A DNA stretch of 64,000 nucleotides from Bacteroidota bacterium (GCA_021813905.1 JAKAJH010000005.1:1-64000), one strand, 5' to 3'; counted from the first letter of the stretch, positions 23,668-33,259 are shown. The notes: a model not told the origin generated them from the letters alone. Translations and numbers: made by a program.

Positions 23668-24846
23668 TCAGCGTCTTCCCGGCGATACGCGCGATGCTTC
23701 TGCCTGGTGCTCCTGCAGGATCGTCCGGACCAGCGGATAGTAATAGTTCCAGTAGAAGACGCGGCGGTCCGTTTCATCGCTCCGTTCCACCAACTGGTCC
23801 CGGAGCCAGACCATTCCCTTGAAGTGCGCCCAGAACGTGTTGAGAATCGGCGCGTCGGCGAAATCGCCCGCGAAGTAATAGAACCGGTACCGTTCGCGCT
23901 GTTCCACCACCGCCGGAAAGATCCGCGGGATGCCATTGGCATGCAGCACCGAGTCGCCACTGGCCGTCGGAGTAAGGATATAGTAGGAAATCACGGTGTG
24001 CGCGGAGTCGGCCAGCGTCACGTCGAACCAGTAGGGATATCCGATGGAGCCCGGGATGCCGAAGTGCCGCTGGTCGTGGTCGGTCGTTTCGACAGACGGC
24101 ATCGGACGTGAAAGGTCGTGTGGATACCGAAGGATCGCGACGCGGCCGGATTGATGGACGAAGACGACTCCCGGACCGTGGTACCGCCATCGCCCCTGCT
24201 GCTTCACCACGGCATGCACGAGCCAGGGCGGAAGTTCGTCATTGCCGGTCGTATCGAGCTGTTCAACGTACCGCCCGGTCCAGCCTGTCCAGTGAAGACC
24301 GAAATCCCGCTCGGCAGCCGATCGAACGGAGTCGGTGGTTGGATCGGCGAAGAAATTGAACTCGGCGATGATCAGCTTTCCTTGCCGCTTCATCGCTTCG
24401 AGAAAGAGCAGATCCTTCCGCTGGAGTCCGCCGTACAGGAGACCGCGGCCGCCCTGCCCCACGGAAGGATGTTCCGCAGCCCAATCCTGCCGCTCGACGC
24501 CGTACGTGTCCGTGTAGTACGTCATGTCATACCGGCCGCTGAGACTGTCGATCCGTTCATCCGGCACACGCTCCGGACCGCGAATGGCATAGGCGCCATC
24601 CGCCAGCGGAATAAATCCGGCATGATCCTGCTCCACGCTATACGCCAGGCCGTCCGGCTTCAGATAGCGTTCATAGGTCAGAAGCCAGTTGAACGCCCGG
24701 TGTTCCCGGCCTTCAGACGTCAGCGACGTCTTGTCGACGATCAATACCCGCAGCGGATGGACCGGAGACAGGAGCCAGACGATCCACGAGACGATCGGGA
24801 CAAGAAGAAGGAGGATGAAGATGGAACGGAGAACTTTGCGAACCAT
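23668..24846 (-). CDS. Membrane-anchored hypothetical protein
   Basis: This 392-residue protein has one N-terminal membrane helix (SIFILLLLVPIVSWIVWLL) and a large extracytoplasmic part. Recognisable segments include VLIVDKTSLTSEGREHRAFNWLL, GKLIIAEFNFFADPTTDSVR and RYRFYYFAGDFADAP. I do not recognise the family with certainty; it recalls predicted periplasmic proteins with a Rossmann-like start. It is followed by the Cdd1-type gene and preceded after 30 bp by a small membrane protein gene, forming one transcription unit. Confidence 0.65.
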   Translation of the reverse strand: MVRKVLRSIFILLLLVPIVSWIVWLLSPVHPLRVLIVDKTSLTSEGREHRAFNWLLTYERYLKPDGLAYSVEQDHAGFIPLADGAYAIRGPERVPDERIDSLSGRYDMTYYTDTYGVERQDWAAEHPSVGQGGRGLLYGGLQRKDLLFLEAMKRQGKLIIAEFNFFADPTTDSVRSAAERDFGLHWTGWTGRYVEQLDTTGNDELPPWLVHAVVKQQGRWRYHGPGVVFVHQSGRVAILRYPHDLSRPMPSVETTDHDQRHFGIPGSIGYPYWFDVTLADSAHTVISYYILTPTASGDSVLHANGIPRIFPAVVEQRERYRFYYFAGDFADAPILNTFWAHFKGMVWLRDQLVERSDETDRRVFYWNYYYPLVRTILQEHQAEASRVSPGRR

Positions 24847-24876
24847 GGCAGGTCCGGGCGCTGACCCGCTCGGCCG

Positions 24877-25326
24877 TCAGTCGGCATCCGGCGGCGTGGG
24901 TGCACCGCCGGCCGGCGGCTGCATCAGCCGGACGATCCGGAAGGCGAAGTAGCTCCCGAGCACCGACAGCGCGATCAGCAGCATGTAGGAGACTTCATAC
25001 ACCCCCCGCCACGAACCGGGATCCTCGGGCGGCGGAAAGGGCTGGTGCGTCCGGAAGAAGCGGGTGACGACCAGAAAGACCAGTCCGGCCGGCAATGATC
25101 CCATCAGCAGGATGCCTCCGCCCCGACGGAATGACGTCGTCAGCAGCACGAGGCCGAAGAGCGGCCACACCAGATAGACCCCCAGCGTGGACAACTGCAC
25201 GGACTGTGACCAGATCAGATCGAGCCTGCCGTGTGCGACCTCCTGGATGGCGAACAGGAGTGCATACAGGATCACGACGACGGCAATGCGGCGCACGGCC
25301 GCGCGAAACGCTTCACTGGATTCCAC
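24877..25326 (-). CDS. Small multi-pass membrane protein
   Basis: This protein of about 149 residues has four predicted membrane helices (VVILYALLFAIQE, LGVYLVWPLFGLVLL, ILLMGSLPAGLVFLVV, SYMLLIALSVLGSYFAF) and a proline-rich C-terminal tail. No family is recognised. The start is uncertain: a GTG at 25332 is too close to the GAGGAGA site, so the GTG at 25326 is preferred. Confidence 0.6.
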   Translation of the reverse strand: MESSEAFRAAVRRIAVVVILYALLFAIQEVAHGRLDLIWSQSVQLSTLGVYLVWPLFGLVLLTTSFRRGGGILLMGSLPAGLVFLVVTRFFRTHQPFPPPEDPGSWRGVYEVSYMLLIALSVLGSYFAFRIVRLMQPPAGGAPTPPDAD

Positions 25327-25359
25327 CGGCACTCTCCTCGGTCCCGAAATCGCGCTGAA

Positions 25360-26523
25360 CTACGGTTTGATCTCGGGCGGCTGCGCGTCCGGCAGCGCCC
25401 GCCGCGACCGCACGAATCGGTTGAGCAGCGACTGCTCGAAGAGCGGCGATGCGGGATCGAAACTGCTGATGCGGACACGCCCCGAGCTGTGAATGAATTC
25501 ACGGTTGTGCAGATAAATGCCGACATGGGTAATGCGCTCCGGCCGGGTGCCGTCGGCTTTCTGGCCGAAGAAGAGCAGGTCGCCGGTGCGGAGGTTCGCG
25601 AAATCCTTGCCGGGATTCACATCCATTCCCTGTGCCGCCTGCTGGCTGGCATCGCGGCTCAGCTCCATGCCGTTCAGGCGGTACACGGTCTTGACGAATC
25701 CGGAGCAGTCCATGCCTTTGCACGACGTGCCGCCCCAGAGGTACGGGACCCCCACGAACATCTTCGCGGTCTTCTCGATCGCCGCGCCGGTGAGCGTACG
25801 CGACTGCCGCCACGCGTCGTACTCCTGCACAAGGGAAGATTCCAGGTATCCTGCGCGACCGTCGGCAAGTTCCACCGCGGTCCAGCCGTCCTGCGCTCCG
25901 GTCGTCTTCAGCAGGCATCCGGCCACGACATCGCAGACCGGCTGGCCGGACTTCTCCGCTGTCTGACGCACGACGCCGTAGTAGTCGGTCACGATGACCT
26001 TCTTCGCCGCGGCCCACGTATCGACGCCGACCCGTGTCGTCGGTTGCAGCGACATCCGATCAAGCCAGCCCAGGTATTTATCCGACATTTGTACATAGTA
26101 GTATCCGTGCACCGGCTTGCGCAGCAGCTTGACCACGCTTCCCATGAGCACCTGCGTCGTCAGCTCTTCAGACTCGCCCGGTTTGGCGCGAACGTTTCCG
26201 ACGCTGAGCGTCACGATGCCGTACACCTTGTCTCCCAGCGCTGTATCGGGCAGCACGCGAATGCTGTCGGTGACCACCGTACCGGTCTTACGGACCGCAT
26301 CGACGACGGCGGTGCGGGCCTCCGGATTGTCCACCTCGCCCTTCAGCACGACGCCGGACGCACGGTTCTCGGCTTTCACTTCGAACACCGCTACCCGACG
26401 ATCGGGGGCGAACCGGTTCTTGACCGACGTGATCGCATCATTGACCGCTGTTTCCTGGGCTTGCATAAGGGATCCGATAAGCAGTCCGCCGGTGACTGCG
26501 GTGAAAAGGCGTCGCACATTCAT
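25360..26523 (-). CDS. Secreted NlpC/P60 cell-wall peptidase with SH3 domains
   Basis: This 387-residue exported protein has a short signal peptide, a BON-like domain (about residues 28-95, with LKGEVDNPEARTAVVDAVRK), one or two SH3b-like segments (GNVRAKPGESEEL, YLGWLDRMSLQP) and a C-terminal NlpC/P60 (C40) domain. The catalytic Cys is in MDCSGFV, and histidines are in ITHVGIYL and FIHSSG. Such enzymes cut peptide stems of peptidoglycan. The BON plus SH3 arrangement suggests envelope attachment. The gene stands 33 bp from the small membrane protein on the same strand. Confidence 0.88.
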   Translation of the reverse strand: MNVRRLFTAVTGGLLIGSLMQAQETAVNDAITSVKNRFAPDRRVAVFEVKAENRASGVVLKGEVDNPEARTAVVDAVRKTGTVVTDSIRVLPDTALGDKVYGIVTLSVGNVRAKPGESEELTTQVLMGSVVKLLRKPVHGYYYVQMSDKYLGWLDRMSLQPTTRVGVDTWAAAKKVIVTDYYGVVRQTAEKSGQPVCDVVAGCLLKTTGAQDGWTAVELADGRAGYLESSLVQEYDAWRQSRTLTGAAIEKTAKMFVGVPYLWGGTSCKGMDCSGFVKTVYRLNGMELSRDASQQAAQGMDVNPGKDFANLRTGDLLFFGQKADGTRPERITHVGIYLHNREFIHSSGRVRISSFDPASPLFEQSLLNRFVRSRRALPDAQPPEIKP

Positions 26524-26598
26524 AGAAGGCCTGAGTGATTGAATTTGGAAAGCGTCAGAAGAACGACCCGTGAAATATAGAGCTATTCCCCGTACCCG

Positions 26599-27252
26599 TC
26601 AACTGTGTTCCAGGGATGCCGTCAGCCAGGCGGACAGGTCGCGGAGACTTTCGTCGCTGATGGTGTGAGGGATGGGATATTCGCGATACTGCACACGTGC
26701 GCCCGCTGCTTCCAGCCGTTGCCGACTCTGCCGGGCGCGTTCGACCGGGACGATCGGATCCAGACTGCCATGCGCCAGAAAGAACGCCGTTGTCGCCGCC
26801 GCTGCCGACCAGTCATAATGCAGCGTCGTTGAATCGGGAAGAAAGCCGCTGTGCGCCACGACGCCGCGGACCCGCCCCGGCGACGCCAGCGCCGTCGCGA
26901 GAGCCAGCATGGCGCCCATGCTGAAGCCGAGCAGATAGATGCGGCCCGCATCCGCAGGATGGCGCGCGCACAGATCGTCCAGCGTGCCGGTGAGTCGCGC
27001 CGCGGCAAGCGCGAACTGCTCGTCATTCAGCATCATGCGCTCGTCCAGATCACACCAGGTGTATCCGCCGAACGCGAACGGCAACGGAGCCCGCACGCCG
27101 GCGATGAGAAAGCGCGGATCGAGCGCCGGGACCAGGCCCAGCAGATCCTGCTCATCGCTTCCCCGCCCGTGCAAAAGGACCAGAAGCGGGTGCGGTTGCG
27201 GAAGTGCCGAGCTCAGCGGCGCGAGGCGGACGAAGAGCGGTTCAGGGGGCAT
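26599..27252 (-). CDS. Alpha/beta-hydrolase carboxylesterase
   Basis: This 217-residue enzyme is of the phospholipase/carboxylesterase (YpfH-like) family. The nucleophile elbow GFSMGAM, an Asp in HGSLDPIVPV and a His in IPHTISDES supply the triad. LLVLLHGRGSDEQDLLGLVP forms the oxyanion-hole region. The start at 27252 gives a usual family length. A longer frame to 27402 adds residues with no counterpart. Substrate unknown; small esters are likely. Confidence 0.85.
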   Translation of the reverse strand: MPPEPLFVRLAPLSSALPQPHPLLVLLHGRGSDEQDLLGLVPALDPRFLIAGVRAPLPFAFGGYTWCDLDERMMLNDEQFALAAARLTGTLDDLCARHPADAGRIYLLGFSMGAMLALATALASPGRVRGVVAHSGFLPDSTTLHYDWSAAAATTAFFLAHGSLDPIVPVERARQSRQRLEAAGARVQYREYPIPHTISDESLRDLSAWLTASLEHS

Positions 27253-27368
27253 AGGCGCGGTCCATACTGGTAATCTCTCCGCGGTGGCACGGGTCGCGGA
27301 ACCGTCCGCCGGCTCGGACCGTTCATCCCACAGGCACCCAACCACCGGCAATCCGGAGGACATCGAAA

Positions 27369-27563
27369 ATGTACAGCACGCCACGAGGAATCGCAAGTGC
27401 ACACCGCCGATACGCTGTCGCCGCGCTGATCGTCATTGCCCTGACAGCAACGGACGGATGCAAGCAGAGTCCGACGGAACCGGCCGCCGTCGGTGACACG
27501 ATTCGCATCATCGGCTCCGGCTTCGGCCGGTCGGATCAGTTGCCCGTGCAGTGGCGGTCGTAG
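27369..27563 (+). CDS. Short lipoprotein-like gene, possibly truncated
   Basis: A 64-residue frame begins with a twin-arginine-poor signal (RRYAVAALIVIALTATDGC) and lipobox TDGC, then KQSPTEPAAVGDTIRIIGSGFG. GGAGG lies 9 bp before the ATG. The mature part is short, and its 3' end overlaps the end of the convergent bacilliredoxin gene. It may be the head of a degraded IPT/TIG-like lipoprotein gene rather than a complete gene. Confidence 0.4.
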   Translation: MYSTPRGIASAHRRYAVAALIVIALTATDGCKQSPTEPAAVGDTIRIIGSGFGRSDQLPVQWRS

Positions 27564-27958
27564 GCGTCCGTCAGCTCCCGCGCGACCTGTTCGACGGAAT
27601 GGTCCTTGATCTGCGACCGGTGGATCATCGTGACGAGCTTGCCGTCTTTCATCAGCGCGAATGACGGCGACGACGGGGGCTGACCGGGGAAGTATTGCCG
27701 GACCCGGGCGGTCGCCTCGCGGTCGGTGGTGGCAAAAACGGTCACGAGTTTGTCGGGCTTGTTCGGGTGATGGAGGGACTCACGCAGTGCCGGACGCGCC
27801 GTGCCGCTGGCGCACCCGCAGGTCGAGTTCACGACCACCAGCATGGTCCCTTTGGCGTGCGGAATGACCGCATCGACATCGGCCGGCGTGCGCAGTTCCT
27901 GTGCGCCGAGCTGAATGATGTCGTTCTTCATCTGCTGAACCAGATCTTCGAACTTCAC
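27536..27958 (-). CDS. BrxA/BrxB-family bacilliredoxin
   Basis: This 140-residue thioredoxin-fold protein has the CGC active site in STCGCASGTARP, the hallmark of bacilliredoxins (YphP/YqiW). These remove bacillithiol mixed disulfides, or act as disulfide isomerases, in the cytoplasm. I chose the GTG at 27958 because GGAGG lies 6 bp upstream; the family N-terminus (KFEDLVQQMKNDI) follows directly. Its 3' end overlaps a convergent small frame by 28 bp. Confidence 0.88.
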   Translation of the reverse strand: MKFEDLVQQMKNDIIQLGAQELRTPADVDAVIPHAKGTMLVVVNSTCGCASGTARPALRESLHHPNKPDKLVTVFATTDREATARVRQYFPGQPPSSPSFALMKDGKLVTMIHRSQIKDHSVEQVARELTDAYDRHCTGN

Positions 27959-28006
27959 GGGATCCTCCTCTTCACAACTGGCTCTCAGCACTGAAAACGA
28001 GACGCG

Positions 28007-28273
28007 TCAGGATTTTGTTCCCCGCCGGTCGGGCGGGTGGAATCCGCGGTAGGTATCGTAGCGGGAATCGTAGAACAGCAGCTGGAACGTGCTGTCGCGC
28101 ATCGTGCCGCCGGACGGATACAGATAGAAGACGGCGATGCGGGCCGTGGTGCGCGAAGACGGACGGTTCAGGTCGTCGGCGTAGAATTTCAGGACGTAGT
28201 AGCCGTTGCGGAATTCCGCCGTCTCCAGCTGGGCAAGGACGTTCTCGTGCGAGAAGATGTGGGGGTCGTTCAT
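28007..28273 (-). CDS. Small hypothetical protein
   Basis: This 88-residue protein has the segments GYYVLKFYADDLNRPSSRTTARIAVFYLYPSGG and STFQLLFYDSRYDTYRGFHP. No family is recognised. It starts 16 bp after the stop of the Cpn10-like gene, so the two are likely cotranscribed; no good ribosome site is seen. Confidence 0.5.
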   Translation of the reverse strand: MNDPHIFSHENVLAQLETAEFRNGYYVLKFYADDLNRPSSRTTARIAVFYLYPSGGTMRDSTFQLLFYDSRYDTYRGFHPPDRRGTKS

Positions 28274-28289
28274 CGACGGCGAACGGGTG

Positions 28290-28685
28290 TTACTGTTCCT
28301 TCAGCAGATCGGTGATGGCGCCGCTGGGCCGCAGGATCATGAGGATCGACGAGTGCGGGACGATCAGATACCTCTCGCCGTCGTATTCCACCTCAATGCC
28401 GGCATCGCGCATGAAGATCGCGTAGTCGCCCTCCTCCGCCTGCAGGGGCAGGTATTTGACGGGCTCGCGCGGCGTGGTGGACCATGATTCCTGATCCATG
28501 TACTGCGGGTTCGGCACGGCGTATCCCGGCCCCACCCGGATCACGTACCCGCTTTGCACCTTGTCCTTTTCCTTCACTCCCGGCGGCAGGTACAGCCCGT
28601 GGGTCGTGCGATCCGCGTCCTTGTCGGGTGCGATCAGCACTTTATCCCCCACCAGAATGATCTTCTTCCGGGAATTCAGATCCAT
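28290..28685 (-). CDS. Cpn10 (GroES)-family co-chaperonin
   Basis: This 131-residue protein has the Cpn10 barrel order: ILVGDKVLIAPD at the N-terminus, a mobile-loop region (THGLYLPPGVKEKDKV), VIRVGPGYAVPN, EGDYAIFMRDAGIEVEYDG and RYLIVPHSSILMIL. It is longer than classical GroES (about 97 residues) owing to an insertion in the middle (QYMDQESWSTTPREP). No groEL is adjacent, so it is probably a second, specialised Cpn10 paralogue. AGGAG lies about 10 bp upstream of the ATG. Confidence 0.82.
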   Translation of the reverse strand: MDLNSRKKIILVGDKVLIAPDKDADRTTHGLYLPPGVKEKDKVQSGYVIRVGPGYAVPNPQYMDQESWSTTPREPVKYLPLQAEEGDYAIFMRDAGIEVEYDGERYLIVPHSSILMILRPSGAITDLLKEQ

Positions 28686-28814
28686 CGTCAGCGCTCCTCG
28701 TCCTCGCATGCAAGATAGAGACATTTGCCGTGCGGTGCAACGCGAACGCATCCGCGCGTTGACGGTGCCGAGCTTTTTCCCTATGTTATCGCACACTGTT
28801 GAAAGGATCCCTCG

Positions 28815-29726
28815 ATGCGCCGCGTCGTTTGCTCGCTGTTCGCCCTTTCCCTTCTTGCGCTGCCGTTGAGCGCTCAACGTCATGATCCGGATCTGCAGGC
28901 GGGTCTGGATTCGCTTGCGGCGGGGTTTCACGGCTCGGCCGGCATCTTTGTGCAGCATCTGAAACGTGATGTCGTTGCATCCGTCAACGCCGATTCTCTG
29001 TTCCCGACCGCAAGCATGATCAAGGTCCCGATCATGCTGACGCTCTTCGACCGCATTGCGCGCGGCGAGCTGAAGTACGACGAGACGATGGTCTTTCGCG
29101 ACTCGCTCCGCTATGACGACGGGATCGTCGGCAGTTTCCGCGACAGCACGCGCATCCCGGTCAGCGAGCTCGTGACGCTCATGATCTGTTTCAGCGACAA
29201 TACCGCGGCCCTCTGGCTGCAGCAGCTGGCGGGAACCGGCACGCGCATCAACGAGTGGCTGGAGACGAACGGCTTTCATCAGACGCGGATGAACTCCCGC
29301 ACGCCGGGACGGCAGGCGATCTGGGAAGTGTACGGCTGGGGGATGACGACGCCGCGGGAAATGGCGACACTGCTGACACGGATCAACGAAGGGACCGCCG
29401 TTTCACCCGCCGCGGGCCAGGAGATGCAACGCGTGCTGGGCACGATCTATTGGCGGGACGAAGCGCTCTCCCAAATCCCTCCCTGGGTCTCGACGATGTC
29501 CAAGCAGGGAGCGGTGGATGAATCGCGCTCCGAGGTGGTGCTGGTGCATGCGCCGTCGGGGGATTACGTCTTCAGCGTGATCACCGCGCATCAGCAGGAC
29601 ACGAGCTGGACGCCCGGAAACGAGGGATACCGGCTGATCCGGGGTGTTTCGCGCTACCTGTGGCAGACGTTCGAGCCGTCGGCCCCGTGGTCACCGGTCC
29701 CTGATCAGGGGATGTGGCTGAAGTGA
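28815..29726 (+). CDS. Class A beta-lactamase-like serine hydrolase
   Basis: This 303-residue exported protein has the three motifs of class A serine beta-lactamases: S67-M-I-K70, S127-D-N and a K-x-G element (MSKQGAVDE). A signal peptide covers residues 1-20. The omega-loop glutamate is not obvious, so it may be a slow beta-lactamase or a penicillin-binding or D-Ala-D-Ala-type hydrolase. AAAGGA is 7 bp upstream of the ATG. It stands alone, divergent from the Cpn10 operon. Confidence 0.85.
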   Translation: MRRVVCSLFALSLLALPLSAQRHDPDLQAGLDSLAAGFHGSAGIFVQHLKRDVVASVNADSLFPTASMIKVPIMLTLFDRIARGELKYDETMVFRDSLRYDDGIVGSFRDSTRIPVSELVTLMICFSDNTAALWLQQLAGTGTRINEWLETNGFHQTRMNSRTPGRQAIWEVYGWGMTTPREMATLLTRINEGTAVSPAAGQEMQRVLGTIYWRDEALSQIPPWVSTMSKQGAVDESRSEVVLVHAPSGDYVFSVITAHQQDTSWTPGNEGYRLIRGVSRYLWQTFEPSAPWSPVPDQGMWLK

Positions 29727-29989
29727 TGCGGCAGAGGGGACGGATCCTGCATTTGAGGGGCAATTCAAAATTTGAGATGAGAAGGGCAAAAGGGAGTATC
29801 ATGAGCGAAACCCTCACTCTTCTCATCTTTCCCTTCTCTCGTCTTGAATGAACAGTCCGCGGACGAAGAAACGTCACTTCCTCGGGGAACAGTTCAAACA
29901 TCAATATGAAAGAGTCAACGGGGGTCGTTCCGGGAGACTCTCTCCCATGATTGACTGTTCCTTTTTCATTTCGACTATTGAACTGTTTC
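29727..29989. other. Intergenic spacer
   Basis: No gene is seen in this stretch between two converging genes. The sequence contains partly complementary stretches (GAGATGAGAAGGG at about 29773 with CCCTTCTCTCGTC at about 29830) that could fold into a loose hairpin. Confidence 0.4.
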
Positions 29990-32900
29990 CTATCTTCCTT
30001 CCACCGCCTTGAAGGGATACTTCGGAGGCGGAGGAGTCTCGACCGGCTTCAGCTTGATCTGTTGCTGCAGATAGTCGATCGCCGCGTCCAGCTGAGCATC
30101 CGATCCGCCGTACGTCGCATGCGGCAGATTGTCCACAATGATGTCGGGATCGACGCCGTGGCCTTCGATGAGCCACTGTCCGTCCGGACCGTAGACGCCG
30201 GTTTCCGCCGCTGAGGCGATTCCGCGGTCCACCAGGAAATTGCTGAAGGACAGCCAGATCTCGCCGCCCCATGTGCGCGTACCGATCACCTTTCCGAGGC
30301 CCAGCCGTTTGAATCCTTCCGTGAAGGCCTCGCCGTCCGACGCCGTGAACGCATCGCACAGCACCACCACGTGGCCGCGGAAGGCGTACTGCATGTTCCA
30401 GGTCGGATGGCCGACGCGTCCCTTCCAGTAGAACCACGCTTTGCGCAGCAGTTTCTCGAGGATCCAGCTGTCGATGTTCCCGCCGCGGTTGTGGCGCACA
30501 TCCACGATCAGTCCCTGCCGGTTGAAGACCGGATAGAAATTCTCCACCCACGACGTGTAGTCGCCGCCGCCCATTGCGCGCAGGTGTACATAGCCGATCT
30601 CGCCCTTGCCTTTCGACTCCACCTCCATCCGCCGCGAATACTCCCAGTCGTCGTAGCGCAGGTTCCGTGCCGTGCCGGCGCTGATCGGCTTCACGATCAC
30701 TTCCGACGAGGCGGATGCACCCGATCGTCGCACCTTCAGCAGCACCTGCTCGTTCGTCTGATTGCGCAGGAGCAGATCGGCGGACGGGACGGAAAGCGTG
30801 GGTGTGCCGTTGATCGCTTCGATCACGTCTCCGTCGTGCAGGTTAATGCCCGGCCGCGCCAACGGGGAGCGTTCGTCGATGTTGTCGGGTTCGGACCGGT
30901 AGATGTGCACGATCCGGTAGCCGCCGGCCTTCTCATCGCGGGCAAGCATGGCTCCCAGCGAAGCGAGCTCGATCGGATCCTGGCCGCGGCGAACATCCCC
31001 GCCGACCACGAAGGTGTGCAGGGCGGAGAGTTCGCTCACCACATCCGCGATGAGGTCGTTCAGCTCATCCCGATCCGTCACCCGATCGACCAGCGGAAGG
31101 TGCCGGTTCAGGATCTCTTTATAGTCCACGCCGTGGAGGTGCGGATCGTAGAAGTAGTCGCGCTCCAACCGCCACGCTTCCTTGAACATCTGACGCCACT
31201 CAATGCGCGGGTCGACGGTGAACTTCCACGCGCTCAGGTTGACTTTTGCTCCGCCAAGGTCGGACGGCGCCGAGGCCCCGGCGTCGAAGACGTAGAAGTC
31301 CTGGCCTTTCTGGACCATCAGTTTCTTTCCATCCGGTGTCAGGCGGTACGTCCGCACATCCTCCATCACCGTTTTGGTTGTGATCTCCTTGTTCTTGATC
31401 TCGAGCGCGCCGAGCTTGACTTTCGAATCCGTCCCGACGGGCCGTTCGAGCCAGAAGAGGTACTTCTCGTTCATGGTCAGAGCGCGATAGTTGCCCGCAG
31501 CCACCGGCACTTCATACACGCGCTCCCCGATGCGGTTGAGATCGATCGTCACGCTGACCGACTTGTTCTCGTTCTTCTTCTCCTTGTCCTCCCCTTTTCC
31601 TTTTTCCTTTTCACTCTTTCCCTGCTTTTCCGCCATCAGTTCATCATTCGGCGCGAACGGGAAGCGCAGATCGGGCGTCAGCGCCATCGCGTAGATCTTC
31701 GTCGTCCGGTCGAAGAACGGCTCCGGCTGACGGGCTCCCCACGGTGAGCTAACGAGCGATTCGAACTGCCGGTCCGACAAAAAGTACATCCACTTCCCGT
31801 CCGGGCTCCAGACGGGGTTGTCGCTGTCGACCCGATCGTCCGTGACGTATGTATTCGTGTTGTCCTTGATGCTGTAGATCGCGATGCGGGAGAAGTCGTT
31901 GGCAACTCCGATGCTGTACGCGAGCCACTTGCTGTCCGGGGACCAGGCGAGGTTGTCCGGCGGACCCGATTCGGATGTCGCCACCAGCACGGCTTTGCCC
32001 GTCGCGACATTGTGGATCCAGAGTTTGTTGTTCTTGTCGTTCGAGGCGATCCAGGCGCCGTCCGGGGACGGAATGCCGTCGTAGCGGAAGATCGTGCCGT
32101 CTTTGCTGATTTGCGACGCCGACCCGATGCCGTTCGCGGGGATCTTCCAGAATTCCAGCTCGCCGCTTTCGTCGGACAGCGTCAGCAGTGATTTTCCGTC
32201 GGGCATGAATTGCGCGTTCCGGTAGCGCACGTTGTCGTCCGAGGTCGCGCGCACAAAGCGCCCCTGCTGTGCCGGCGCCACGAATACCTGCCCGCGGGCG
32301 GTCAGCACGATCCGGTCGCCGTCGGGCGACACGTTCACCGACGTGAGATAGTCCATCGGCTTCGTCACCCACTTCTCACGCATCTGGTCGAAGTCGGACG
32401 AGAGCGTGATCGGCACGAGTTTGTCGGTGGATGCTGCGATGTCATACACGTGGATGTCCGCACCGATCTGGTACGCAATGCGCCCATTGTCGAGCGACGG
32501 GGATTTGACGTCGAAGCCTTTGTGGAACGTCAGCTGGCGGAGGTCCTTGCCCTGCGGATCCATGGACCAGAGATTCATGGTGCTGTCGCGATCGGTCACA
32601 AAGTAGATGCGGCCGTTCCACCACATCGGATTCTTGCTTGTGCCCGGGAAGTCGGCGGTCAGCGGCACCGCTTCCGGCGCACCGGTGTCGTACATCCAGA
32701 TGTTCTGCGCGGTGCCTCCCTGGTAGCGTTTCGTGTGACTTCCCTGGAACGGATAGCGCGTGAAGCACAACTGCTTTTGCGAGGGATCATAGCTGCCGTC
32801 GCTGGCCTGACTGAGCGGAATGAGTTCGGAGGAATTCGTGGACAGATTGAAGGTCGCGAGCTGTGCGTCCGGAAGCGTCGAATAGTGCCCGGTCGCGTAG

Positions 32901-33259
32901 AGGATTCGTCCGTCCGGTGTCCATCCGACCACCGTGGTGTTCTCACCTTCGAACGTGCGGCGGACCGGGAGGCCGCCGTCGGACGGCATGGTGTACACCT
33001 CCCGCGGGCCTTCGTACGATGCGGAGAACGCGATCGTTTTTCCGTCCGGAGATATCGCGGCATTCGATTCCACGCCGGGAGCCGACGTCAACCGACGCGC
33101 CACGCCCCCCTGGGCGTTGACGATCCACAGATCGCCTTCCGCCGTGAAGACGATCCGGTCACCGTGGATTGCCGGAAAGCGATAGTAGCCGGGCTCCGCG
33201 GCCAGAATGGTGCCGGTGATGAGCAAGAGCAGCGACGCGACAACGCGGATGGACTTCAT
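29990..33259 (-). CDS. Tricorn-type S41 protease
   Basis: This 1089-residue exported protease has a signal peptide (VVASLLLLITGTILAAEP). The first ~560 residues form WD40/beta-propeller-like repeats (GDLWIVNAQGG, SPDGKTIAFSAS, WSPDGKWMYFLSD). A lysine/glutamate-rich linker (about 545-575, GKSEKEKGKGEDKEKKNENK) comes before a PDZ domain and the S41 catalytic domain. Active-site regions ELSALHTFVVGGD (His) and LCDAFTASDGEAF (Ser) and a late IEGHGVDPDI are visible. It probably degrades oligopeptides in the periplasm. AAGGAG precedes the ATG by 7 bp. Confidence 0.93.
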   Translation of the reverse strand: MKSIRVVASLLLLITGTILAAEPGYYRFPAIHGDRIVFTAEGDLWIVNAQGGVARRLTSAPGVESNAAISPDGKTIAFSASYEGPREVYTMPSDGGLPVRRTFEGENTTVVGWTPDGRILYATGHYSTLPDAQLATFNLSTNSSELIPLSQASDGSYDPSQKQLCFTRYPFQGSHTKRYQGGTAQNIWMYDTGAPEAVPLTADFPGTSKNPMWWNGRIYFVTDRDSTMNLWSMDPQGKDLRQLTFHKGFDVKSPSLDNGRIAYQIGADIHVYDIAASTDKLVPITLSSDFDQMREKWVTKPMDYLTSVNVSPDGDRIVLTARGQVFVAPAQQGRFVRATSDDNVRYRNAQFMPDGKSLLTLSDESGELEFWKIPANGIGSASQISKDGTIFRYDGIPSPDGAWIASNDKNNKLWIHNVATGKAVLVATSESGPPDNLAWSPDSKWLAYSIGVANDFSRIAIYSIKDNTNTYVTDDRVDSDNPVWSPDGKWMYFLSDRQFESLVSSPWGARQPEPFFDRTTKIYAMALTPDLRFPFAPNDELMAEKQGKSEKEKGKGEDKEKKNENKSVSVTIDLNRIGERVYEVPVAAGNYRALTMNEKYLFWLERPVGTDSKVKLGALEIKNKEITTKTVMEDVRTYRLTPDGKKLMVQKGQDFYVFDAGASAPSDLGGAKVNLSAWKFTVDPRIEWRQMFKEAWRLERDYFYDPHLHGVDYKEILNRHLPLVDRVTDRDELNDLIADVVSELSALHTFVVGGDVRRGQDPIELASLGAMLARDEKAGGYRIVHIYRSEPDNIDERSPLARPGINLHDGDVIEAINGTPTLSVPSADLLLRNQTNEQVLLKVRRSGASASSEVIVKPISAGTARNLRYDDWEYSRRMEVESKGKGEIGYVHLRAMGGGDYTSWVENFYPVFNRQGLIVDVRHNRGGNIDSWILEKLLRKAWFYWKGRVGHPTWNMQYAFRGHVVVLCDAFTASDGEAFTEGFKRLGLGKVIGTRTWGGEIWLSFSNFLVDRGIASAAETGVYGPDGQWLIEGHGVDPDIIVDNLPHATYGGSDAQLDAAIDYLQQQIKLKPVETPPPPKYPFKAVEGR

